NCBI RefSeq assembly: GCF_000315625.1
Contig: NW_005434670.1
Location: 215,753-279,752 of the forward strand
Source of the DNA: Guillardia theta CCMP2712
Lineage: Eukaryota; Cryptophyceae; Pyrenomonadales; Geminigeraceae
Direction of reading: 5' to 3'
Length of the DNA: 64,000 nt
Made by a program: the position numbers and the translations under genes. Under the pieces are notes generated by a model. It was not told the origin of the DNA. It ran no database searches and saw only the letters and a list, made by a program, of their open reading frames with translations. Shown piece by piece: positions 47,840 to 58,198 of the stretch. The stretch's first letter is position 1, and each line of letters begins with the position of its first letter.

Positions 47840-48400
47840 TTCGACTGAGTGGTAAGGCAATTTTCGGGAACGGTTCGGTCCGTGGCGAGCGGCGACTCAG
47901 CCTATGCTCAGCGGCTCACAGTATGGCATTCATGTATCAAGCTGAGAGTCATGCCGTACGCTACTCCCATCATGGCAGGCCGCATCACGCGGCCGGGCCG
48001 CCGCAGCACGCAGTCACGGCCACAGTGCCAGCCTGAGGGCAGCGGCCGCTGGGCCGGCTGACTCACGTGTCACCGGACTTTCAGTGAGCCTCAGCCTGTG
48101 AGCATCACTTGACTCGAGGCTCTGTGACTCTGTCACTTGTGATGTCGATTCAGTCTGAGTCTCCGACTGTCGGGGCGGCTCCGACTCGCGGCCCGGCGGC
48201 CCCTCAGTGAGAGTCTGCCAGAGAGCCTGCCGCATTCGCCGCTGCCGGCGCGAGCCGGCGGCTGAGGCTCGAGCACGGTCACCGGGCGTCACGCTGTCGG
48301 ACGTACCGTACGGTAACTTGAATGTGCCAGCCGACGCCCAAGTCGGGGCCCGGCTCACCGTGAGCCGGCCCACTGCGGCCGCAGCAAGCAACTCCTGGAC
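47840..48400. repeat. GC-rich intergenic island
   Basis: The longest GC island of the window: GGCCGGGCCGCC, GCGGCCGCTGGGCCGGC, GCGGCCCGGCGGCCCC and CGCCGCTGCCGGCGCGAGCC, interleaved with GACTC/GAGTC, TCACTG and GTACCGTACGG words. No convincing gene between 47.5 and 48.79 kb. Confidence 0.45.
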
Positions 48401-48793
48401 GACCATGCTAGTTTGAAATTTCCCGCCAAATCAACGCCGAATGCGAAAGGGAAGAGGAAGAGAGTTGCGGTAGTGCGAGAAAGGTTGACGAGACTGAATG
48501 AAGTAGCGGATGAGCCTATAGCGGGGCAGAGGAAGCATAGCAAGCGGTAATGTGACTGCCCAGTAGAAGCACAGGGGTTGGAGTATCCTGAAAGGAAGGG
48601 AAGTACAGCAAGTGGGGACATGAGGTGTCTTGCACTGGTTGCTTCATAATGCAGAACAGCACATCGTCCACAAAGGATATCACACTGACTGTGTGTTGAA
48701 CTCGATCACCTCTGTTCAACTCTGATTGAGCCTCGCTTGGCAGTTTCGCTACAGCCGCGGAGAGGTTCTTTTATGCTGACAGTCTGACGGGAC

Positions 48794-51700
48794 ATGCCGC
48801 AAGACATCAGAAGCTTCTTTGTGAAGAACAAGAGGTCGCCTGCCTTGCTTGCCGCCTGCACCAAATGACCTGACGAGTGTTGTAGTTCCAATGCACCCTC
48901 GGACAATGCGGCCGAAGGTTCGAACGAGAAGCAAGAAAACAAGGACTCGTCTCCTGTGAAGCCTCAGGCGAAGCGGGCGTCGGAGGAGGATCAGGCCTCC
49001 CCTCAGAAGAGGAAGCGGCAGAGTGGGAAGGAACCCAAGGACGATGGGGTTGTGACGTCCAAGTACTTTAGCCAGGAGTCTGACAAGGTTGGGAACAAAC
49101 GAAAGACAAAAGGAGCGTTCGAGGATGTCACCATTATCGAAGACTCTGAGCCTGAAAAGGGGAAGAAAGCTTCTAAGAAGGAGCACCCTGTAGCCAGCGA
49201 GGAGCCAGCAAGGGTTGCTTCAAAGAGTCCTACTAAGGCAAAGAAAGAGGAGGTTGCGAAGAGTCCAGTCAAAGCCAAGAAAGAGGAAGAGTCATCGAAG
49301 AGCACAAGCAAAGCCAAGGAAGAGGAAGAGTCATCGAAGAGCACAAGCAAAGCTAAGAAAGAGGAAGAGTCATCGAAGAGCACAAGCAAAGCTAAGAAAG
49401 AGGAAGAGTCATCGAAGAGCACAAGCAAAGCTAAGAAAGAGGAAGAGTCATCGAAGAGCACAAGCAAAGCTAAGAAAGAGGAAGAGTCATCGAAGAGCAC
49501 AGCCAAAGCTAAGAAAGAAGAGGTTTCAAAGGCCCCGGTCGTGACCCAGAAAGAAGAGCCCAAAAACAGCCCAGTGAAGGCCAAGACTGAAGACAAATCT
49601 CACTCCGGCCAGGGAGGTCATGTGAAATCTACGGAGGAGGTCAACAGCAAGGCGTCGAAGCCTGCCAGTGAGACTCAAGCTGATCCTCCAAAGCGCAAGT
49701 GGAATTGGAATCAACAGAAGCAAGATGTGCCCAACAAGCACCTAAAGGAAGAGAGGATCGACGAGAACAGAGGGGCACCAAATTGTTTGAGTGGGAAAAC
49801 ATTCGTAATTACGGGAGTGCTGGACTGTCTCGAGAGAGACGAAGCGTCGGATCTCATCAAAGGATATGGAGGTCGAGTGACGGGATCTGTTAGCAAGAAG
49901 ACAGATTTCTTGTTGTGTGGAGAAGAACCAGGGGACAGCAAGGTTTGAGCCCATATTTTGATGCAAACATTGCTGACAACGCTCAGGTGAAGAAGGCAGA
50001 AGAGCTGAAAGTGCCCAAGATTGACGAAGCAGGCCTCTTTCAACTGATCAAGTCAACAGCGACATCAGGTGAAGTGATCGTTTGCTCTGATACAAGTGAC
50101 GCCTACCCCGTTCAGCTCCGACGAATGAGGCAGCAAAGAGTCCAGAAGCCAAGGTACCGGTGAAGTTTTCGTTTACATTGATGTCTCCCTAGCTTGTTTT
50201 TGGATGCTGAATACGATGTTTGTGTTGTTGTGAATGCGTCAGCTCGGTCTTTCGGTCCCTCGGCAGAGTGCACAATCAGAAATTCCATGACTACCATGAC
50301 CGACCTTTCCCTCTTTAGGTGACCAAAGCATCTCCAAAGAAGAGTGCTTTCACCGCGAAGAAAGATACCGCTGTAAAGAAAGAAACAGACTCATCTGTTG
50401 ACATCAAGTCCTCCTCCACGAAATCGACAAAAACAGACGTTTCAGGTGAAGGAGGAACCTCGTTGTGGGTCGACAAACACAGCCCGGCCAAATGCGAAGA
50501 CCTTGTGGGAAATGGTGACAAGCGAGAAACTTTGCGCCGATGGCTGCAAAACTGGGGAAAGTCAGAAGCAGTATCAGGTGGATAAAGATGATTGCCAGTG
50601 TAAGGAGTGAGAGCTGATGTCTTCAGGGCAAGGAAGAGCCAAGAAAGAAGATGCTGACATGAATAAGAGGGCAGTGCTCATCACAGGCCCTCCGGGAATC
50701 GGCAAGACTTCCACTGCGCGTCTGGTGATCACTTCTCTCAAGTATGACGTCGTCGAGATGAACGCAAGGTTCCTTCTCTGACCCTCCGCTGTCGATCTCT
50801 GACGTCATGTCTCCAAGTGACGTGAGGAACAAGGCTGGCATCGATGAGAAGGTGAAGATGAGATGAGATTGGGTGCCTTATGACGGCTAGGCAGGTCTCG
50901 TCGTTGACTTCCAATCACTCCTTGTCTGGCTACTTCTCGAAATCAGAGCAATCGAAGATCGGCAACCGAAGAGTAACTTGACTTCAATCATTGTCGTTCT
51001 CTCACCGGGGTTTCCAGACGTGCTTAATCATGGACGAAGTTGATGGAATGTCGGGGGGGGACCGCGGAGGCGTGCAGGAGTTGATCAACCTCATCAAGAA
51101 CACTCGAGTTCCAATTGTTTGTATCGCCAACGATTACTATGACAAGTATCAGATCGGTTGGGAATTGCATTCTTATGCTAAATTCCTCCCAGGAAAATTT
51201 CAAGTTTGAAAAACTGGTGTTTGGATCTCCGATTTCAGAAACCTGGCAAGAACCTTGTCGTCAAGCGTCTAGAACAGATTGCTCGAGAAGAGGGGTTTCA
51301 GATCAAAGACAGAAACGTCTTTCAAAACGTGAGTTGACAAGGACGAAATTCAAACTGGGGTTTCTCACCTTGCATATCAAGGCATTAGAGAAACTGGTTG
51401 AGGGAGCCAATGGAGATATTCGGCATGTCATCAACTCGCTACAGGTGGACTGTAGAAGTCGACATGCAGAGGGTGAAACCTCTGACATAATGCCAATGGC
51501 AGACTTGGAGGATGCGGTCGAATGAGCTCAACTTTGCCGATGTATGAGCCGACAAAATCGATTCATTCAAACTCTGACGTTCTTGTCAAGGTTGCTGAGA
51601 TGCAAAAGGGGGGGAAGGAACAGAGTGTCGTACAAGCCAGTATCTTCGATGTATCGACAGAATGGTTCCTTGACAGGTGCCCATTCTTCGTTTGCTAATG

Positions 51701-53164
51701 TCATCAAAATTGTAAGCAACGAAAGAGCAGTCAAAAACGAAACAACGCAACTCTCGGCGATCGGCTGGACATGTTTTTCTTTGACGCCGATCTTATACCT
51801 CTGCTGGTTCAGGTTCAGCGATGCATGGCAGCGAAGGCAAGGCTCATTCTTGTCTTGGCAGGAAAATTATCTCAAGACAAGAACCTCTCTGCCGCCAGAT
51901 GAAGTCAAGAAGAACCCGGAGTTCCACCTCATGGAGCGCATGTCACGTGCAGCAGAATCCATCAGTGATTCCGATCTCATCAACAGTGACATCAGAAAAA
52001 ACCAACACTGGAGCTTACTCCCTTGCTACGGTTAGCATTGCTTCTCCTTCCTCTCCCGTCTCATCTGTCCCTCAGGCACGCTGGCCACCGTCAAGGCCGG
52101 GTTCCCTATCAGAGGGATTCCGCCCGCGTTCTACTCCAACGAGCTGTGGAGGAAACAATCTTTCACCAAGGTCAGGCGTTCCCGAACTCCACGAAGTATT
52201 GTTTGACTTGTTGCTGGACAGATTTTAGGACACACTTCTACTGTCAACAAGAAGAACAGGCTCTTGTCTGACATTCAGAGGTTGTTAACCGTCCCTTCTC
52301 TCCCAAGTCGAGTAACCATCGGGGCAGATGCATGAAGCTCAAGTCATCTGCAAACAAGACTGACATCGCTTGCGAGTATATACCTCCCTGCCCTAACACG
52401 TCACACGATCCTGAGTCTTGAGTCTCCAGTTACTTGGGCGTTCTGCGAAATCGACTCGTGAAACCTCTTCTCGACAAGGTAACCAGGGGTCAGCGCTCTC
52501 CCGTCTCCTTGTGAGCTTTCCTCGCGTGCAGGGCCAGAACGGAATTCAAGATGTGATCGACCTCTTGGACGAGTACTACTTTACCAAGGAGGAGTTCGAC
52601 TCAATCTGCGGGTGATGCCGCTGGTCCCACATGCGAGGAACTCACTCAGCCCCACAGTGAGCTTCGGATCCAAGACGACAAGGTTGCGCCAGACATCTAC
52701 GGCTCCGTTGATAGCAAAGTGAAAGCTTCGCTTACAAGAGGGTAAGGATACCCCCGAACACAAGTCGCCCCCCTGACCCTGAGCAGGTACAAGCAGGAGG
52801 GACACAAGATCGCCTTTGTGAAGAGCTCAGGAGTGAAAGGTGGACGCGCGCTGCATCATCGTCTCTCGCTCACATCTCTCAGATCTCGCCTCCAAGGTCA
52901 AGTCTCAGCCCAAGACGCTGGGCAGGTCAGGGGACATGGAGAAGGAGGACGACGAGAAAGAGGAGAGGTTGGTCCCTCCCGGCCCCCATGCTCCTCGTTT
53001 CTCACACTTGGAGCAGCGAGGCAGAGGGGGAGAACGATTCCGACACAGATGCTCCAACTGCCGCCTCGCAGCAGAAAGGAAAGAAATCCAAAGGAGGCTC
53101 CTCAGCGGCAAAGGCCCCAGCAAGCAAGTCCAAGTCCGCGAGGGGGGGCAAGCGGGCGACGTGA
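48794..53164 (+). CDS. RFC1: replication factor C subunit 1 (clamp-loader large subunit)
   Basis: Loads PCNA onto primed DNA. The N-terminus [13 protein letters not shown] is a PCNA-binding PIP-like box, as in other RFC1 proteins. A lysine/serine-rich segment with tandem 13-residue repeats follows, then a BRCT domain ([20 protein letters not shown]). The AAA+ core has LWVDKHSP, Walker [19 protein letters not shown] and Walker [18 protein letters not shown]; then [13 protein letters not shown] and [11 protein letters not shown]. The RFC1 C-terminal domain continues through [27 protein letters not shown] and [16 protein letters not shown], with a basic tail ending GGKRAT. About 20 exons with short introns. 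Exon 1 is 48794-48834, spliced to 48886. Confidence 0.96.
49250..49515 (+). repeat. 39-bp coding minisatellite in RFC1
   Basis: Six to seven near-perfect 39-bp units encode the 13-residue repeat [13 protein letters not shown] between the PIP-like box and the BRCT domain. The unit is charged and probably disordered. Copy number likely varies among strains. Confidence 0.85.
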
Positions 53165-53245
53165 GGGGCAGGGATGATAGGAGCACATACATTGCAACAA
53201 CAAGACAGACATTTCAGACATACAGCACTCACTCTTCTCGCACCT

Positions 53246-54334
53246 TCAGCTCGACCTTGATCGAAGAAGTCTCGACAAGATTTCGAGGTCCTCCGAACGC
53301 TTGCTCTCATGCCTACCAGCACTCTTCCCTCTCGAGGGCTCCCGAAGGCGGCTGGCGAGAGACTTCATGATGTCCCTGTCCTCCCTCTCCTCCTGCCTCC
53401 GTCGCTTCATCCTCTCCACGAGGTCATCCATCACCTCCCGGACAGCATGCAGCTCGTTGGCCTGTCGGTGACGATCCGCGTCCTCCTCTCGGTGCAGCAG
53501 AGCGTTGATCCCCTCGTATTGCTCACCGCCAGACCCCGAGCCTCTCGCAGACTTGGACTCGATCAGAATCCTCAGCAGCTTCTGCAGTCCCTCCTTGGAC
53601 ATGTGCTCCATCGCCTTGAGCAATTTCGTCTTGCTACCTCCATCTGCCTCCCCCGAGGTGCTCCCTTTGGCAGCCTTGGGCTCCTTCTGCTTGGACTCCC
53701 AGTCCTTGCCCGAGGTAAACTTCTGTTGGACGGCACGGGGGGGCTCAGAAGCCTCAAACTTGTTCTCCTTGCCCGATGTCTTCACCACATACTTCGCCGA
53801 CGCCCCCCCATGCATCTGCGCCCACTGGCTCTGAAACGCCACATTCTGTTGCACGGGAGCGGCAATCGCAGGAGTTGACTTGGAGACCTCTGGCATGCCT
53901 TGCAGGTTCGTCTTCGCGTCCAGCACGGCCGCCATGGCGTCTTGGACTGCCTCATCTCCCGGGGGCAGAGCAGCCTTCCCATCGCGCATGTTGCGGGAAA
54001 GCTTTGAGAATTCATCTTTGCTGAACACGTTCGGGGAGCATGGCGGAGATACGCAAGAGGATGGCGGTGACGATAGCAGAAAGTTTCCTTCCTCCCTCAG
54101 CGATGTCCCGTCACTCATTGCGACGAAGAGGAGGCAGACCACTGCTACTATTCCTGCCACGGCAACGATGCCTCGTCGAACGGCCCGGCATGAGTTTGAG
54201 GGACTGGCATTTCCCAATCCAACTTCAAGGACGAAGGATGAAGAGCAGGAGGAAGCAGAGCAGCTCAGCTGTTTCTGCCCTCTTCCCTCCCCACTGCCTT
54301 CCTCTACCCGCACGGCGGGCTCTCCGCCCGCCAT
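53246..54334 (-). CDS. single-exon type II membrane protein, unknown
   Basis: An uninterrupted 362-residue frame. A Ser/Cys-rich cytosolic start leads to one transmembrane helix (RRGIVAVAGIVAVVCLLFVA). A long hydrophilic part follows (TSGKENKFEASEPPRAVQQ), with a helical, charged C-terminus (VMDDLVERMKRRRQEERED). It lies tail-to-tail with RFC1, 80 bp apart. The anchor-plus-helical layout resembles two other proteins in this window (39.2 and 40.1 kb). No family recognised. Absence of introns is unusual here. Confidence 0.7.
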   Translation of the reverse strand: MAGGEPAVRVEEGSGEGRGQKQLSCSASSCSSSFVLEVGLGNASPSNSCRAVRRGIVAVAGIVAVVCLLFVAMSDGTSLREEGNFLLSSPPSSCVSPPCSPNVFSKDEFSKLSRNMRDGKAALPPGDEAVQDAMAAVLDAKTNLQGMPEVSKSTPAIAAPVQQNVAFQSQWAQMHGGASAKYVVKTSGKENKFEASEPPRAVQQKFTSGKDWESKQKEPKAAKGSTSGEADGGSKTKLLKAMEHMSKEGLQKLLRILIESKSARGSGSGGEQYEGINALLHREEDADRHRQANELHAVREVMDDLVERMKRRRQEEREDRDIMKSLASRLREPSRGKSAGRHESKRSEDLEILSRLLRSRSS

Positions 54335-55240
54335 GCTCTATTTCTGGAACAAAGCCGACCCGCCTCAGACTCAGACAACAAGATCCAGACCCGCCTCAAA
54401 GACATGTCATCGTTTGAAGCGGTAGAGCCGTTATCATTTGTAACTGCTGTGGCTCTTCGGACCATCAAGGCTGACGATGCAGCGTTGGCTTTTCGCAATT
54501 GCGCTCGCATGCTCGCTCAGCGAAGTCGCTTGCAACTCGTGACGAGACGAGGAACTGTTGTTTCTTAGATGATGTTTCCCTGCTCTTGCTATGCCTCTAG
54601 CATCAGATCTTCCTTTCACAGAACCTCCTAGTAGCCTTCCAAGTGCAAGGGAAGGGTTCGTGCATGAGTTGAATCATTGACCATGTATGGGCTCATGCAA
54701 AGCAGCCTTGTTAGATTTATTGGATATATGCAATGATGCACATTGTTTTTGTAAGCTCTTGTCCACCCCTCACCAAAGAAATTCCATTGATGGTGATTCA
54801 TCAGATTTTTGTTCTTCGTTGATAATAGCACAATCGATGAGGATCCCTTCTCAACTTGCTATGATTGACATGAGCTGCTGCAGATGTTCTCTAGCTCACA
54901 GAATCAATTCACTATGCTTTGGGGCGATAAGAAGGCTGCTAAGGCTCCCAAGAACGCATGGGTGGGTTGTGCTGGTTGCTAGGGAATGAAAGTGACGCCT
55001 ATGAACAGGGACAGCACTGGACCTGGTTCTCCTGCAAGAAAACAAACACGTGCCACGCTGGAAAGTAAAGTAAACCTTGTATTATGGGGAGCCTGGACTT
55101 TAGACGGGATGCAAGGTGATGGGAGTGAGTGGGTGCGTCCTTGACAGTTGAAGAGACTTTTTATTGCTGAATGAAATGAATACGTGTACTCAAAGGCTGT
55201 CTTTCTGAGTATAGATGAGTGTGCGGGGTTGGTTTATTCA
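54335..55240. other. gene-poor AT-richer spacer
   Basis: Only short open frames on both strands, none with protein-like composition across a splice-supported model. It presumably holds the promoter of the single-exon gene at its left end. Confidence 0.4.
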
Positions 55241-55250
55241 TAATTCTTAT

Positions 55251-56758
55251 CTATTTCACAATCGTAGCCCGCGCCTGCCGCATCTCCTTCAACTGATGCG
55301 ATTGACCCCGGAATAGTGAAAGAATGCCGTTCTTGAGGGCAGAGACAATACTCAAGGCTATCTCCAAGACTTGCCAGATGATTTGAAAGCAGAGGGTCAG
55401 AGCGTATCCTGAGACAGTGTTATGCTCGCAGTACTCAAGAAGAAGCAAGCCTCACTCATTGAGAACTTTGCCGCAACGCTCTCAAGCGTTGAAGGCTGCT
55501 TGACCTTGTCATCCTCCTGATTTATGTCAACCCAGCAGCAAAGCCCTTCAAACGCATTCTACTACCTGAGAAGCCTTTCTGCTAACGGCTGCAGTCCTGA
55601 GCGAGGCCCATTGAGGTTTCTCGATCGCCTTGTCACTTACAGCCGTCAGTTTCGATTCTTTTGCTTTGAATCGAAACTGCAGGATCCCTTTGGTCTTGGA
55701 CGAAGCCAATTCAGCCTCAACACATACCACTGCACCTTCTTACTGGTAGCTGGTCTTCAAAATTGCTCGCGCCGGCCGATTGGTCGTCTTTACGGAATCT
55801 TTGCATGATGTCCTTGGAAAGAACAAGTCAACGCTTGCAAAGACCATTTCGAAAAGGAGGCAACCTGGAAAACAGTAGCGCCTCCTTGTAGGATCCCTTC
55901 AAACCCCATCTCCATTTTCGATTCCTGCAGGCAGTGGGGACACACTCAGATGAAAATTTCACAGCACACCACTCGACCTCTTTCGAACGCGCCATGAGCT
56001 CCCTCCTGTACTCTGCCTGCAAAACGTCCGTCAGCTCAACGCGTTTCCTGCCTGGCAGGATTGACTTCGGCTTTCGGCAACTTGGCCAACTCTGCCTCTG
56101 AGTATTCCAACCCGCGATAGTTGGTCTGCTACTCGTCAGTCGCAGTCGTCATGGGAACAAGCTCAAGACCTTGGACCGAAGGATGTCTGCTGCTGTGTTC
56201 TTCAAAGGCTTCTTCTCGCCCTTTGCACTCTGTCCCATTCCCTTCTGTAAGGGTTTTCAGCAAGAGAAACACACGATTGAAGGACAGCAGACATCCTACC
56301 ATATCCTTGAAGTGATCGTTCTCCTTTTCACTCACAAGAGTGTTTGTCCCTGGAAGATTGTACTCTACACCGTTGAGGACCACAGCATTGAACTCTCCTG
56401 AAGATTCAGAGCCATCAGTCATTAGGATCAAGTCCTCAAAACCATGGCAGCTCTTTGGCGATACAAACTTACCTCCTCCCAGTCGATGCTGTTTGATGAA
56501 TTTGATCACCATCTGTCTGTCTTGATCTCTGCTCATGTCTAGAGTGTAGGGCGTTCCCAGCATCTTCTGCAATCTGGTCTCGTCCAAAGTGACCTTCGTC
56601 GCCTTCGGATTCGAGTCTGAGCCTCCTCGCAGTGCTAGGTTCGCATGTGATTGGATCACCAATCCAAAGCTTCCATGGTCAGCGAAGGCACAGATCTCAT
56701 GGGCGATCGCCAACGAGGCTAGTGCAAAGAGAGAGGTTCTACTCCTCTTCCCCGGCAT
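55251..56758 (-). CDS. predicted plastid-targeted protein with C-terminal membrane segment, unknown
   Basis: The N-terminus has a hydrophobic signal (TSLFALASLAIAHEICA) followed at once by FADHG, i.e. Phe at +1, and a transit-like stretch to about residue 45. This is the bipartite plastid presequence layout. The mature part starts TLDETRLQKMLGTPYTLD and includes FIKQHRLGGGKFVSPKS. Short exons follow: KGMGQSAKGEKKPLKN, QTNYRGLEYSEAELAK, AEYRRELMARSKE, ESKMEMGFEGILQGGATVFQ, KGILQFRFKAKESKLTA, and VKQPSTLESVAAKFS. It ends with a hydrophobic helix (LTLCFQIIWQVLEIALSIVS) and a basic tail. One junction near 55.75 kb is unresolved. No family recognised. Confidence 0.65.
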
Positions 56759-57099
56759 GTTGAGTCGGCGGGGGTTTCACAGTGCGATCAGCCTGAGGAG
56801 CATGTCATGAACTATCAGGGTTCAGAAAACAACGCAAGAAACTGTGTGGTATCGACTCTCAACCTCTTCTCTCTTGCCCCACTGCCTGATCCTCCCCCCC
56901 ACCATCTTCGCTACAGGTTTTCTCGGCCCCCGACAAGCATGAGAATTGAACTAGGAATTTCGAGTCCGCCTCGGTAAAGACAAGAAGGCAGCAGTTTGAC
57001 CCGGCGGGCCCGGCGGCCTCGGCGGCCCGAAACCCAAGTGGTACCGTTACACTGAACTTGAACTGGCCGTGTGAGGGTGAAGAATTCATTTGGTGGAGG

Positions 57100-57865
57100 T
57101 ATTATTCATCTGAAATGTGAGGGTAGGGGTGATACAGTGGGGGTAAAAAAGTGGTGAGATGTAGGGGTAGAGAGGCTTCATACCTGAGAGGGTGGGGTCC
57201 ATGCACGACAAAATCATTTTTCAGTGTGGGAAGGGTGGTTCATGGACCCCCCTTCCTTTACACAAAGTCTTCCAGTACCCGGTAAATTCCCTTCGGAGTA
57301 CCCCTCAGAATACATGGTACCCTCCTATTATCGAGCAAGGAGATATCCACCCCATGCATTTGCCACCCCCTCCTCCTCCCCGCTGCTGTTCTTCAGTGCA
57401 CCACAACGCTTGACTACCCCACCAGGGAACGCTAGATGCAAGGACCCCTGAGGCATTTAAGAGATGCACCCTACCCTAATGTTCAACACTTTTGGCTCGC
57501 ATCAACTACCCACCCCTACAGATGTAACGTTGTACCAGTTGTACCAGCTACCCCCTTCCCGCCAATTTTTTTTCATATTCTTTGAAGGACCGTATTTGAG
57601 GCCTGACCTCCAGACCTTTGATGTGGTGGGTACTCACCCCTACCATCTCTGAAAAACAAACTCCCCAGTACCCACCCCATACATTCCTCCCACCCACCCC
57701 TGTCTGACAGTCTCAAAGTGACCTCACCCCTTGTCCCAATCTCCCTCGAGTGCAAATTACCCCACCCAGGGTCTATGCTGTCTATGATGAACCACCGGTG
57801 CATCACCATTTGACTTTCTACCCACCCTTTTGTGTACTATGTGACTAGAAAAGGACCGGTGGTCC
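57100..57865. repeat. large GGGGT/ACCCC-rich intergenic island
   Basis: About 760 bp with roughly thirty GGGGT or ACCCC words. GGGGT orientation fills the left end (GAGGGTAGGGGTG, TAGGGGTAGAG, GAGGGTGGGG). ACCCC orientation fills the rest (GTACCCCTC, CTACCCACCCCTAC, GTACCCACCCCATAC, CCACCCACCCC). CACCGGTG occurs near the right end, as in the islands at 19.1 and 39.9 kb (ACCGGTGG). A small GC patch lies at 57000-57030. No gene between 56760 and 58198. Confidence 0.5.
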
Positions 57866-58198
57866 TCCTTCCCGCCTCTCCTCACCATCCTCACCCTTTC
57901 CTCACTCCGCCCCTCCGACCCCCTTTACTTCCCCCCCCCCCGCTCCCCCCTCCTCCCCCCTGCCTGGGCTACAGGTCTTCATACTCTCTGCCCATATTCA
58001 TCTCCAGCTCCTCTATCAAGAGTTGGCTGCTTCTCCACAACTTGCAGCGTCATAGACTGCCTCTGTGCCTCAGTCCTTTCTGAGGGGCAGCCCTTCGTCC
58101 TCCAGGCTGACTGGAAGGACTGCCAGTAATCTCAGCAGGTGACGTCTCATGTTGGCGAGGGAGCTGATTTATAGGGCTCACTAACATTCTTGACAGCA

